Below are positions 1 through 7,242 of a DNA stretch of 57,090 nucleotides, in pieces. The stretch's first letter is position 1. Every line of letters starts with the position of its first letter. A program made the translations under genes and the position numbers. The notes under the pieces were generated by a model. It saw only the letters and a list, made by a program, of their open reading frames with translations. It had not been told where the DNA came from and did no database searches. The stretch covers positions 1 to 57,090 of the IMG/VR virus record IMGVR_UViG_3300046694_000629. One strand, written 5' to 3'. The stretch is from a virus.

Positions 1-1050
1 CTATTTTGAGGGTTTGGCGATCGCGCCGACACGGCGATAAACCCGCTCAGTAATGTCGCCTTTTGTGTGCCCGAGCAACAGGCTGGCGTCACCAACATCG
101 CTGATTTCCGACGCCGCTTTCGGCCGAATATCCCGGAACTGGAATTCACCGATCCGCTTAGCCAGCAGCTCGTCTCCCTGCTCAAGAGCTTCCAGTTTTG
201 CCTTCTCTCGCGCCGCGTCCCAGCGCTTCCTCAGCATCGTCGCAGTCATCCGTTTACCGCTCCGATTGATGATCAGGTAGCTCGAAACGTGCGCAGCGTT
301 TCGCTCTGTGATCGCTGCGATCAGAATGCCCAGGCTGTTCGCCTCTCCGGCAGTCGTCATCTGAATGCGCAGCTTCTTGTGCGTCTTGTTCTGCTGAACA
401 GTCAGATATCCGCCTTCAACATCATCCTTCCGCATAACCAGCACATCTGCCGGCCTTTGCCCGGTCAGATAGGCCAGGTCCATCGCTTCCCTAAGCTCCT
501 GAGCTGCCTTCTTGTACACCGCCTCCCACACCACATCATTCGCGTAATAGTCCCTCGGCGTCTCTTTGTTCTTGCGAACGCCTTGGCAGGGGTTTTCCTT
601 CGTCGTCAGCCCCCATTCCCGGGCAATGTTGAAAATGTGGGAGAGGGTAGCGATCTCACGGTTCGCCCGGACCTTCGCCGATCGTGCGTCTCGGTAGCCA
701 GCAATCGTTGCTGGCGTGATTGAGTCAATCGGCGCGCTGTCGAACATCGGTCGCAGCTGCTTGATTTCTGCCAGGTTGTCCTTCTGCGTGCGCGGCGCCT
801 TCTTGGGCACCACGTCGCGGATATACCGATCGAAGATGCCCTTCATGGTGCGCAGGTCGAGCGGCTTTTCCTTGGCTTCGAGTTCGGCCCACTTCAGTCT
901 GGCTTTGTCGAGGTCTTTGCCAAGAGGAATATCGTTGCCGAGCAGGTCGCGGTAGTAATACGCGGTCCATGTACTGCCGTTTTTGCGCTTCCGTGAGCGC
1001 TTGTACATTCGAGGGGGAAGGTGTTGGTGCTCGGTCTTGCGGGGGCGCAT
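1..1050 (-). CDS. int: Tyrosine-recombinase integrase
   Basis: This 349-residue protein is a phage integrase that would catalyse site-specific recombination between phage and bacterial attachment sites. The first 60 residues resemble the arm-type-binding N-terminus of lambda Int (LPPRMYKR, then YYYRD and IPLGKD). A core-binding SAM-like region follows at about 65-165 and the catalytic domain at 170-349. Visible active-site residues are Arg199 (TGQRP), Lys222 or Lys225, Arg309 (FRDIR), His328 (LLGHT) and the nucleophile Tyr338 (VYRR). The box II position that is often His is Arg306, a variation seen in some phage integrases. The stop codon is at bases 1-3, so the attachment site lies outside the window. 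It is adjacent to the excisionase candidate, as in lambda. Function confident; target site unknown. Confidence 0.96.
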   Translation of the reverse strand: MRPRKTEHQHLPPRMYKRSRKRKNGSTWTAYYYRDLLGNDIPLGKDLDKARLKWAELEAKEKPLDLRTMKGIFDRYIRDVVPKKAPRTQKDNLAEIKQLRPMFDSAPIDSITPATIAGYRDARSAKVRANREIATLSHIFNIAREWGLTTKENPCQGVRKNKETPRDYYANDVVWEAVYKKAAQELREAMDLAYLTGQRPADVLVMRKDDVEGGYLTVQQNKTHKKLRIQMTTAGEANSLGILIAAITERNAAHVSSYLIINRSGKRMTATMLRKRWDAAREKAKLEALEQGDELLAKRIGEFQFRDIRPKAASEISDVGDASLLLGHTKGDITERVYRRVGAIAKPSK

Positions 1051-1051
1051 A

Positions 1052-1294
1052 TCAGTTCACTCGCGAATAATCAGGTGTCCATACCGGTGCGGCTGGCGGC
1101 GGGTTCGGATCGGCAATGGTGGGGCTGATCATGCCCAGCTTCATGCGGGCATACATCCGGCCCACCAGCGGGCGCTTACCGCGGCTTTCGACGAAGACCC
1201 ACTGGCGATCAATCAGCCAGCGGCGCTGGTAGGCCCGGGCCTTGTAGCCAGTGAGTTCTGCCAACTCCTCATCGGAGAGGATTTCGGTTTTCAT
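1052..1294 (-). CDS. DUF4224-type small DNA-binding protein, candidate excisionase
   Basis: This 80-residue protein sits one base upstream of the integrase gene in the same direction. The N-terminus (ILSDEELAELTGYKAR, then QRRWL) and the central GKRPLVGRMYAR match my knowledge of the DUF4224 family, which is regularly found beside phage integrases. The first helices read like a helix-turn-helix. An ATG eight codons further upstream (1318) is possible, but GGAG lies nine bases before the ATG at 1294, so I use that start. The excisionase or recombination-directionality role is inferred from position and size and is not shown by a catalytic motif. Confidence 0.75.
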   Translation of the reverse strand: MKTEILSDEELAELTGYKARAYQRRWLIDRQWVFVESRGKRPLVGRMYARMKLGMISPTIADPNPPPAAPVWTPDYSRVN

Positions 1295-1346
1295 GAGGTA
1301 TTGCTCCAGGCCGCGCATGGCGGCAGAAGGTGGTTATTCGGCAGGG

Positions 1347-1664
1347 TTACTGCTGGATGAGTTCGGCGGGGACTTTCACGGTGGTGCCGGACTTTGCAAA
1401 CACCACGGCGCGGAACACGGCGATGGTTCTGGTTTCGCCGGGCTGGCGGTTGAACGGGTCGTTGGTGAGGTCAGCCAGCCATGGATGCCGGTGCCCAGCG
1501 TCGACCCAGACGCCGTACTCTGTGATCAGTTGCTCGGCGTCGGGCAGGGCGAAGAGTTGCAGTTGCCCAGTGTGGGGCTGCTGATCACCCTCGACCGCGT
1601 TGATTGCCCAGTCCAGCGCCGGTCCGGCCAGCTCTTCGGTGCGGACGCTGACCATGCGGATCAT
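1347..1664 (-). CDS. DUF2591 (NinX-like) phage protein
   Basis: A 105-residue protein with the pattern RTEELAGPALDWAINAVEG near the start and ADLTNDPFNRQPGETR-TIAVFRAVV later, which resembles DUF2591/NinX-like small phage proteins. No catalytic motif or membrane segment is visible. Its start overlaps the end of the upstream gene by four bases (ATGA), so translation is probably coupled. The biochemical role of this family is not known to me. Confidence 0.72.
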   Translation of the reverse strand: MIRMVSVRTEELAGPALDWAINAVEGDQQPHTGQLQLFALPDAEQLITEYGVWVDAGHRHPWLADLTNDPFNRQPGETRTIAVFRAVVFAKSGTTVKVPAELIQQ

Positions 1665-2125
1665 GGCGGCAACTGCTTCGTCTGCTTTCGTTTGCGAGCT
1701 GCAACGACCAGTGCTTTCGATGTGCAGGCCAGGCCGCCGACAACATCTTCGGGCAGGAGAGCGTTATTGCAATGAGGGCAAAGAGGAGCGTTCTTTGTGC
1801 TGCGCCAGGCTTCGTCCATTACCTTTGCGGCGCGGCTGCGGATCTGGAATTTTTCGGCTTCGGCCAGTTCGGCAGCCCGCCGATTGATCCGGCCTGCTGC
1901 GGCGCTGAACTTCTCCACCAGGTGGAGAAAGGCATCGAACGATTCGACCTCAGTCTCGCAGTCGCTGCACCAGACGCGGCGCTCTTTGTCGTCGTAGACC
2001 ATCTTCCTGTGCGTGCATGAAGACGAAGGCCGCCGAGTGAGGCCGCGGGCTACCCGGATATCTTCGATCTGCACAACCTTCACGCCAAACAGATATTCCT
2101 GCGGCTCAATCGGTGCGTCACTCAT
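1661..2125 (-). CDS. Phage protein with two zinc-ribbon-like cysteine pairs
   Basis: A 154-residue protein beginning MSDAPIEP. It has two metal-binding-like knuckles: SSSCTH...WCSDC at about 36-58 and PLCPHC at about 115-120, the latter followed by a single cysteine in GLACTSK. A helical middle part (residues 65-105) separates them. I choose the ATG at 2125 because it overlaps the stop of the upstream 18-codon gene as ATGA; a GTG two codons earlier (2131) is the alternative. I do not recognise a family. A nucleic-acid-binding or structural zinc role is only an inference. Confidence 0.75.
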   Translation of the reverse strand: MSDAPIEPQEYLFGVKVVQIEDIRVARGLTRRPSSSCTHRKMVYDDKERRVWCSDCETEVESFDAFLHLVEKFSAAAGRINRRAAELAEAEKFQIRSRAAKVMDEAWRSTKNAPLCPHCNNALLPEDVVGGLACTSKALVVAARKRKQTKQLPP

Positions 2126-2178
2126 CGCCACGGCCCCTTGTAGATGAGGTAGGCCATGTAGAGCGGGGCGAAGATCAT
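2122..2178 (-). CDS. 18-residue hydrophobic micro-protein
   Basis: Reading leftward from the ATG at 2178 gives MIFAPLYMAYLIYKGPWR then TGA. Both ends overlap neighbours by exactly four bases: its ATGA shares the stop of the upstream 104-residue gene, and its TGA is inside the ATGA start of the downstream zinc-ribbon gene. That double coupling argues that it is translated. The peptide is almost entirely hydrophobic with a basic end, consistent with a membrane-inserted micro-protein, or it may only serve to pass ribosomes along. No function known. Confidence 0.6.
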   Translation of the reverse strand: MIFAPLYMAYLIYKGPWR

Positions 2179-2489
2179 GGGGTCACCTCGCGACGTGCCC
2201 ACTGCGCATAGGGGCCGTCGTCCGTGTCGAAAACTCCGAGCAGGAACCAGCCGTCACCAGACGGCGTCTCAGGCTCCCAGCCCAGGCAATGAGCGGCGTC
2301 GTCTTCCCAGTAGGGATGGGATTTCATGTCGGAATCCATATGCCACCCGATGACCTTCAGGCCTTGGGCATCGAGCCACGCTTTCCATGCTTCGGCGTCT
2401 TCGTCGAAGTCCGGAATGTTCGGGTGATACCAGTACCCGTCTTCATCGCGAACGACTTCGACGGGGCCAATCAATCTTTCTTTAGGCAT
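2175..2489 (-). CDS. Acidic phage protein of unknown function
   Basis: A 104-residue, Trp- and Asp-rich protein (MPKERLIGPVEVVRDEDGYWYHP; later WEPETPSGDGWFLLGVFDTDDGPY). There is no signal peptide or membrane segment. It appears to start a leftward run of coupled genes (2489 to 1052). The ATG at 2489 is preceded by the weak purine-rich stretch AAGGACGAAG. The strongly acidic, aromatic composition resembles small accessory proteins of phage early-left operons, but I cannot assign a family or function. Confidence 0.72.
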   Translation of the reverse strand: MPKERLIGPVEVVRDEDGYWYHPNIPDFDEDAEAWKAWLDAQGLKVIGWHMDSDMKSHPYWEDDAAHCLGWEPETPSGDGWFLLGVFDTDDGPYAQWARREVTP

Positions 2490-2606
2490 GACTTCGTCCT
2501 TGCCGCTATAGCGGCTGAAAGTTGTACAAGAAATATGAATTCGTACACTTGTTGCGACCAGCTGTCAGGCGCCGTTTAGATTCGGTTGCGCTTCTTTCTG
2601 ATAGAG

Positions 2607-2638
2607 CTATTTTTGGTTTCTGTTGATTCCAAAAATAG
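2607..2638. promoter_or_regulatory. 10-bp inverted repeat upstream of the 2657 gene
   Basis: CTATTTTTGG at 2607-2616 and CCAAAAATAG at 2629-2638 are perfect inverted copies separated by 12 bases. The pair ends a few bases before the strong AGGAGGAC ribosome-binding site of the rightward gene at 2657, so it could act as an operator or as an mRNA hairpin controlling that gene. There is no T-run after it on the + strand, which makes a simple terminator less likely. Confidence 0.5.
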
Positions 2639-2656
2639 GTACAGGAGGACAGCCAA

Positions 2657-2968
2657 ATGAGACTTCGAGGCGATGTCTTCTGGTCTTGGGCAGACCCTAC
2701 GTTGCACAGCAGAACGCACGAAGAAACGCTCAGTAGCGGGATCTATATCGACGTGCAGGTCAGGCTGTCGCGCGCGGGCGAGACTCAGCTGTTCATAGGC
2801 ATATATGCCCCGGATGGGCTGGCTTTGCATGAAGAGTCAGATAACTCTCGCCCACGGGAATCGATGACGAGGGTTTTAGCTTGGGGCGTCGGTCGTGCTC
2901 GAGAGCTAGCTGGTGCAGCAGGGGTGAGTGCTTGCAGGTCAGCTTCTTCGAGATTGCGGCGAGCCTAA
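2657..2968 (+). CDS. Small phage protein, rightward island gene
   Basis: A 103-residue protein starting MRLRGDVFWSWADPTLHSRT. AGGAGGAC lies six bases before the ATG, one of the best ribosome-binding sites in the window. The N-terminal half looks like a compact beta-rich fold (IYIDVQVRLS, QLFIGIYAPDGL); the C-terminal 25 residues are low-complexity Ala/Arg/Ser. The gene is opposed to the surrounding early-left operon and is therefore independently transcribed. Family not recognised. Confidence 0.65.
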   Translation: MRLRGDVFWSWADPTLHSRTHEETLSSGIYIDVQVRLSRAGETQLFIGIYAPDGLALHEESDNSRPRESMTRVLAWGVGRARELAGAAGVSACRSASSRLRRA

Positions 2969-3082
2969 AAAAGGACGGCATAGAACCTCGTATCTCATGA
3001 AGAGGTATTGGTGCCATACTGGAAGAATAGGAATAGCGGCTCGTAGTTCCGAGCCAGTACGTGTCGGGACCGCGTGTCCAAA

Positions 3083-3328
3083 ATGCATACCAGCGATGAT
3101 TTTCGATTTAAAGCCCATCAACACCTGCTTGATTTGGATGCAACCACGAACCAGTTGATGATGCTGGTGGTCGCATCGGAGGTTTCAGGACCTCGATGGA
3201 GTGAAGCTTTGCTGCGCCAGAAAATGGCTTATGAAGCTTGGTCCGCCATCCTCATCGGCATTCAGATAGATCCAATGCCAATTTTTGATGGTCGACCTCC
3301 TGAAGGGGGCAACCCTACTGTCGGGTAG
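3083..3328 (+). CDS. Small helical protein of unknown function
   Basis: An 81-residue protein (MHTSDDFRFKAHQHLLDLD...). The body is predicted helical (ATTNQLMMLVVASEVSG, RWSEALLRQKMAYEAWSAILIG), with a Pro/Gly-rich tail. The ATG at 3083 is used; a GTG at 3074 in the same frame is an alternative and neither has a strong ribosome-binding site. The gene runs into the convergent gene 3262-4008 with 67 bases of overlap, which lowers certainty about its C-terminal end. No family recognised. Confidence 0.55.
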   Translation: MHTSDDFRFKAHQHLLDLDATTNQLMMLVVASEVSGPRWSEALLRQKMAYEAWSAILIGIQIDPMPIFDGRPPEGGNPTVG

Positions 3329-4008
3329 GTTCGCTCAGCCTGCAAACTCCATTGACACCAGATCACGGGCATTCTCTCCGGCTGCTGTTCCTGCCGCAGC
3401 GCTGCCTGAACTGTCTCGACAACGCGCTGCAGGTACGCGAAATCGTGGTTTTCCTCAACAGCCTTGTCGCCGACAGGGTAGTGCCACTCATCGCCAAACA
3501 GTACAGTCAGCAGCCTGTCGTGATGCCAGCATTCGTTCGGTGACTCGACGCTTCGCAGAACTTCGATGTCGTGCCAGAGCTCACGAGCCTCATCCTTGCT
3601 CAGCTCATCCAGCTCCCAGTTGTGGCGGCCGGTTTGTTGCCGGCGGCGCTGGACGATGCACTTCTTCGCGAAGGTATGCAGCGCGCTCCCGCTGAATCGG
3701 GTGCTGCTGATGCCGCGATCAAGGCAGTTCAAGACGTAGCTCCAATCACAATCGGCAACGAACTTAGCGACAGTGCGCGGGCCCATGCCGCCCCAGTAGG
3801 CGTTCCAGCTGTTGTCCCAGCAGTTGATCGTGATCTTGCCCTGGGCGGTCTGATAGCTCGGGTTGGATTCAGTAGGGCAGTCGCGACGGCCGAAGTCCTC
3901 GAGGAACACGGTAATCGCGTCGAGACGCGGCGCGCCGGTGATCACCAGCTTCGTGACTTTCGAGCGCTCAACCTTCAGCGGCTCGGCCGGCTTGTTTTCT
4001 GTGGGCAT
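3262..4008 (-). CDS. Conserved phage protein of the early-left region
   Basis: A 248-residue protein. Residues about 16-80 (VTKLVITGAPRLDAITVFLED; then GKITINCWDNSWNAYWGGMG) match a pattern I know from unassigned proteins of lambdoid phage early-left operons. The middle (about 135-205) is rich in Glu, Trp and His (DELSKDEARELWHDIEVLRSV; WHHDRLLTVLFGDEW). No catalytic motif is evident. The C-terminal tail of about 25 residues (VGLPPSGGRPSKIG) is low complexity and may be read-through after a lost stop. Function unknown. Confidence 0.72.
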   Translation of the reverse strand: MPTENKPAEPLKVERSKVTKLVITGAPRLDAITVFLEDFGRRDCPTESNPSYQTAQGKITINCWDNSWNAYWGGMGPRTVAKFVADCDWSYVLNCLDRGISSTRFSGSALHTFAKKCIVQRRRQQTGRHNWELDELSKDEARELWHDIEVLRSVESPNECWHHDRLLTVLFGDEWHYPVGDKAVEENHDFAYLQRVVETVQAALRQEQQPERMPVIWCQWSLQAERTYPTVGLPPSGGRPSKIGIGSI

Positions 4009-4082
4009 GGGACAACCTCGTTTGGTTTAGCAAAATCAGATAGGCTTGGTTAATTTTAATTGGGCAATAAATGGGGCGCTTA

Positions 4083-4865
4083 ATGTCTAATAATGATTCC
4101 ATGTACCATTACACGGACATATCCGCGGTCGCCGCAATTATCAAAAGCAAGAAACTGTGGCTGACAAATATTGGGTTTCTGAATGACTCTCAAGAGTTTC
4201 AGGAAGGACTGGCGGTGGTATCAAAGCGTGCTGATGAGTGGGTCTTTGATGCTGAGCCTGAGATAGAGCGATTCAAGGCAGGATTGGCTTATACTCGGGG
4301 TGTGTTGCAAGCATATAAAGAATTCGCACACAGCAACAACTTGTACACTTGTTCTTTTATTAGGGCTAGGAATTTATTAAGTCAATGGAGAGCTTACGGG
4401 AATTTCGCTATTGAGTTTTCAAGGTCTGAGCTGGAGAAGAAGTACGCTCTCTATGAATGTATTTATGATTCTGTAGATAAAAAATATCATTCAGAGGGGC
4501 TGATAAGGAGTTTGGTGGATAAGTCTTCCGTTTATATGACGTCAAAACTAGATACTCCGACAGATCATTTGCAGGCGTTTACTGCTGGGATAAGTATTAT
4601 TAAAAATAATCATTTTGAAGCCGAGCACGAAGTCCGCATTATTGGTACAAGCGACTATGAGCGTTCAGGTGTGCTTCACCGCGCACGCGGTGATTACTTA
4701 ATTCCATATATGGAAATCGATTTTCCGATTGAGAGCGTATTAGCGATCCATGTTGGTCCAGTCTCAAATCAAGAACTCGCAGGAAAGTCTTTGGAATCTC
4801 TTCTCTACGCCTGCGGTTTGCGCAATTTGCCTATCGTTTTTTCCGACATTCCCTATCGGTCATAA
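4083..4865 (+). CDS. DUF2971-family protein, accessory gene
   Basis: A protein of about 260 residues. It opens with MYHYTDISAVAAIIKSKKLW, then LTNIGFLNDSQEF, CSFI and LLSQWRAYG-NFAIEF, the signature order of DUF2971. The YHYT opening resembles the start of ADP-ribosyltransferase-fold families, but no biochemical role is established from this sequence. The gene is clearly AT-richer than its neighbours and flanked by leftward genes, suggesting a recently acquired lysogenic-conversion or anti-phage gene. I use the ATG at 4083; in-frame ATGs at 4071 and 4101 are alternatives, and none has a strong ribosome-binding site. Confidence 0.75.
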   Translation: MSNNDSMYHYTDISAVAAIIKSKKLWLTNIGFLNDSQEFQEGLAVVSKRADEWVFDAEPEIERFKAGLAYTRGVLQAYKEFAHSNNLYTCSFIRARNLLSQWRAYGNFAIEFSRSELEKKYALYECIYDSVDKKYHSEGLIRSLVDKSSVYMTSKLDTPTDHLQAFTAGISIIKNNHFEAEHEVRIIGTSDYERSGVLHRARGDYLIPYMEIDFPIESVLAIHVGPVSNQELAGKSLESLLYACGLRNLPIVFSDIPYRS

Positions 4866-4879
4866 TTCGTAGCCCCGGC

Positions 4880-4898
4880 ATCACATGACAGATGTGAT
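4880..4898. promoter_or_regulatory. ATCACAT-N5-ATGTGAT palindrome
   Basis: Perfect 7-bp arms flank GACAG in the 87-base gap between the DUF2971 gene and the zinc-ribbon gene. It is not followed by a T-run. An operator for a local regulator is the likeliest reading. The arms are in the opposite order to the TGTGA-N6-TCACA layout of CRP/Vfr sites. Confidence 0.4.
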
Positions 4899-4952
4899 TC
4901 GAAGAAGTGGGGAGGCGCTATGCTGATCTGATACCTTTGTGAGGATACTCAG

Positions 4953-5147
4953 ATGGCCAGATGCGAAAAGTGTGATGAAGAACTTCGGTTCGATCTGGAT
5001 GACAGCAAGGATCAAATCGAAATTCGTTGCCCAAAATGTGATGCTAGGCATGTGATTCGCTGGGTCGCCTCTTCACCGAAAATTCCGGGCGCACAGTTTG
5101 AGGTCCAACTGGTCGACGGAGGTGGCTTCGACCATGACAACGGGTAA
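4953..5147 (+). CDS. Small zinc-ribbon protein
   Basis: A 64-residue protein with two CxxC pairs, CEKC at 4-7 and CPKC at 26-29, separated by a short acidic stretch: a typical single zinc-ribbon. The remainder (IRWVASSPKIPGAQFEVQLV) is probably a beta hairpin. GAGG precedes the ATG by eight bases. It is alone between the DUF2971 gene and a leftward gene. A nucleic-acid or protein adaptor role is inferred from the fold only. Confidence 0.7.
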   Translation: MARCEKCDEELRFDLDDSKDQIEIRCPKCDARHVIRWVASSPKIPGAQFEVQLVDGGGFDHDNG

Positions 5148-5171
5148 GGTGCACAAGTGAGAGAGGATGGG

Positions 5172-5948
5172 TCAGGCGATCACGGATAGCGCTAGAGTTT
5201 CGTCGCCGCCGCGTGCAATGCCGGCGTGCAGATCCACCCTGCGGCCGGCGAGCATTCCCGCGATTTGCGCATTCAGGTCGATATCGACATCACGTGCCTT
5301 GCGGGCTTTGCCCACGCCTTTGTTTGCGAGATACTCGGTGATCAGTGCCTTGTCTTGCGCTTCGACGGCGATGATGTCGCGGCCGTCGCTTGCTGGCGAG
5401 ATATTGTCTTCGCCTTTTGGAACAAGGGTGCTCAGCTTTCCGTAAACCTCGTTGACCCATGCCAAGGCGAAGTGGTCGCCTGCTGTTTCGGCTGAGTACG
5501 AGCTGCGGTGCAAACCCGCACGCACCGCTGCGACATATTCTTTGCGGGCGAATTTCAGCTTTGTCAGCAGCGCCTCGAACGCATACAACGCGATGTGCTG
5601 GGCAGGTGTCACTCCGACGAAGGAGGTGCGGGCGATGATCCGATCCTTCTCCTTGCAGTACCGGCGACCGTACAGCGAGGTGCATCCGAACACATTGGCA
5701 ACTGCACCACTCAGGTTCCGCTCCCAAGCGGGAAGACGTTCAGCACGCGAAAATTGCGACTCGACTTCACCGACGTCGCTCAACTTCACATCCATTTCGG
5801 TCAGCCGGTACTCGCGCATGAGTGCCTGTGCTTGTCGAAGCGCTGTCGCCGCCTCGTTTTCGTTGGCGCTTTGCGCCAGTGCCAGGCAGTGCTTGATCTT
5901 GCGGATCGCGCGCTCGAGTTTCTTTTCGTCGATCTGTTGTGCGGACAT
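5172..5948 (-). CDS. DUF2786 domain protein
   Basis: A 258-residue protein starting MSAQQIDEKKLERAIRK. The N-terminal segment (KIKHCLALAQSANENEAATAL, RQAQALMREY) matches the DUF2786 signature. The rest is alpha/beta (FVGVTPAQHIALYAFEALLTKLKFARKEYV; AWVNEVYGKL), matching the region that usually follows DUF2786 in phage proteins. GAGG lies seven bases before the ATG at 5948; a much longer in-frame extension to 6095 has no ribosome-binding site and overlaps the divergent gene at 6016. Found in many phages and plasmids; function not known. Confidence 0.8.
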   Translation of the reverse strand: MSAQQIDEKKLERAIRKIKHCLALAQSANENEAATALRQAQALMREYRLTEMDVKLSDVGEVESQFSRAERLPAWERNLSGAVANVFGCTSLYGRRYCKEKDRIIARTSFVGVTPAQHIALYAFEALLTKLKFARKEYVAAVRAGLHRSSYSAETAGDHFALAWVNEVYGKLSTLVPKGEDNISPASDGRDIIAVEAQDKALITEYLANKGVGKARKARDVDIDLNAQIAGMLAGRRVDLHAGIARGGDETLALSVIA

Positions 5949-6015
5949 AGATGATCCTCGCCGGTAGCGTGGAGCTTCGGCATAATCAGATGAATTAGTT
6001 TTTCTGGAGAGTGCT

Positions 6016-6708
6016 TTGAAAAAAGATTGGATGATCTGGCTTTGCTGTACGTTATTATTCCTCGCCGGCGTAACATGGGGGCGGATATGGCTCAAGACAG
6101 ACTTCTTTGCCGTTAGCGATATTCACGACTTATTCGAAATATTTTCCTCGGCTGCAACTGTTATCGCTGTTATTTTTGCCGCCTATAGTGTGAACAATTG
6201 GCGAAGCCAAATTAAGGTGCAGGCCGATCATGAACTCGCTCGAAAATTGGCGGTTTCATTGCTCAAGTATAAAGATTCGATCCAGATCGCGCATTCAGAT
6301 GCGCAGTTTTGCGTTAATCACTCAATTATAGGCTTTGAGGGGCTTCCACCAGATTTGCTGATGGATGTAGCCGACGGGTTTGTAGTGCGCATGAAGGAAA
6401 GTACTGACCAGCGTGCCGAACTCTTAGGCGTCCTGCTGGAGGTCAGAGCTTTATGGGGGGATGATCTTCCGAACAGCCTAGATGCGCTGTTTAATGCTTG
6501 CAACGAGTTTCATAAGTGCGTAAGGCTATTTGCAGTCGCTTCACGCCCGTCTGCGAAATTTGAAGTTCAGGAGTCATATAAAACAAAAATAATAGAGATA
6601 GGTGAAGAGTATGTGAGGAAGGGGTGGGAGGAAGGAAAAGTTAGATTTATGGCTAACGAACTCTCGCAGCGAGCGGAAGAACTTATACAAGCCAAATTAC
6701 TTAGTTGA
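6016..6708 (+). CDS. Membrane-anchored accessory protein
   Basis: A 230-residue protein. Two hydrophobic segments lie at about 6-24 and 42-60 (WMIWLCCTLLFLAGVTWG; AATVIAVIFAAYSV), followed by a mostly helical cytoplasmic part of about 170 residues. The start is a TTG with GGAG eight bases upstream; an ATG five codons later lacks spacing. Base composition is lower in GC than the phage core, and the gene is surrounded by leftward genes, so it looks like an acquired moron. The plan resembles a sensor or effector of an exclusion system, but I see no catalytic motif and assign no function. Confidence 0.65.
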   Translation: MKKDWMIWLCCTLLFLAGVTWGRIWLKTDFFAVSDIHDLFEIFSSAATVIAVIFAAYSVNNWRSQIKVQADHELARKLAVSLLKYKDSIQIAHSDAQFCVNHSIIGFEGLPPDLLMDVADGFVVRMKESTDQRAELLGVLLEVRALWGDDLPNSLDALFNACNEFHKCVRLFAVASRPSAKFEVQESYKTKIIEIGEEYVRKGWEEGKVRFMANELSQRAEELIQAKLLS

Positions 6709-6773
6709 CTAGCTATCCATATCTTCTTGACTCTTCAAGCCGTCAACGGTACTCAGCGCATGAGGTGAGCGGA

Positions 6774-7143
6774 CTACAGAGAAACCTCGCCGGTATCGAT
6801 CCTGCGGAACTCCATCACCTCGATGCCCTGATTGCCGTCGGTAATGATCCAGCAAGACAACTCAAGGTTGCGGAAGGTGTCCTGATAGTTGCGATAGGCC
6901 CCGAGCGCCGCTTTTCTGAATGAGTCGGCGGCGACTATCCCAATGGGCATTGGGCTGCCGCCCCCCAAGCAGGCTCAGCTCGAACACCACGGCACTCGAA
7001 ATGCGTTTCGCCGCCGCCCGAATGGTGCTCGGCGCCAGCTGAAAATCCTTGGCAACTTCGATCGCATGCTTGTAGGTCAGGGCATCGAAGATCTGTTTAT
7101 CGCGGGCGCCGTTGCGCAGGCCGCATAGAAGACTGCTTGCATG
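6774..7143 (-). pseudogene. Probable frameshifted phage gene
   Basis: Leftward reading gives one protein-like sequence spread over two frames. An ATG at 7143 with GGAG seven bases upstream starts MQAVFY. A credible protein then continues in another frame (GLRNGARDKQIFDALTYKHA, later STIRAAAKRISSAVVFELSLL). At a run of six G (about 6961-6966) it returns to the first frame (GGGSPMPIGIVAADSFRKAA, ending MEFRRIDTGEVSL). A missing base (or two extra) near 7126 and one extra G in the run would restore about 120 codons. The two shifts compensate. The helical FQLAPSTIRAAAKRI part resembles helix-turn-helix proteins. It may be a dead gene or a sequencing error in the homopolymer. Confidence 0.5.
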
Positions 7144-7242
7144 GGGTGTCTCCAGGCAGACGCCTGCCTCGCCGGCTGGCGTGATTCGTAGAAGTGGGTT
7201 ATTTGTGGTCGCCCGATTTGGGTCAAATGATGAGAATGGAAA

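Noticed and set aside
1-60. Attachment site next to the integrase
   Set aside because: The window starts at the integrase stop codon, so the att core would lie outside; I found no matching direct repeat near the right edge that I could defend.
4083-4865. Calling the DUF2971 protein a DarT-like ADP-ribosyltransferase
   Set aside because: Only the YHYT-type opening is suggestive; no catalytic set is visible and no DarG-like macrodomain gene is nearby.
5949-6095. 49-residue N-terminal extension of the DUF2786 protein
   Set aside because: No ribosome-binding site, not protein-like, and it overlaps the divergent gene at 6016; the ATG at 5948 has a good GAGG.
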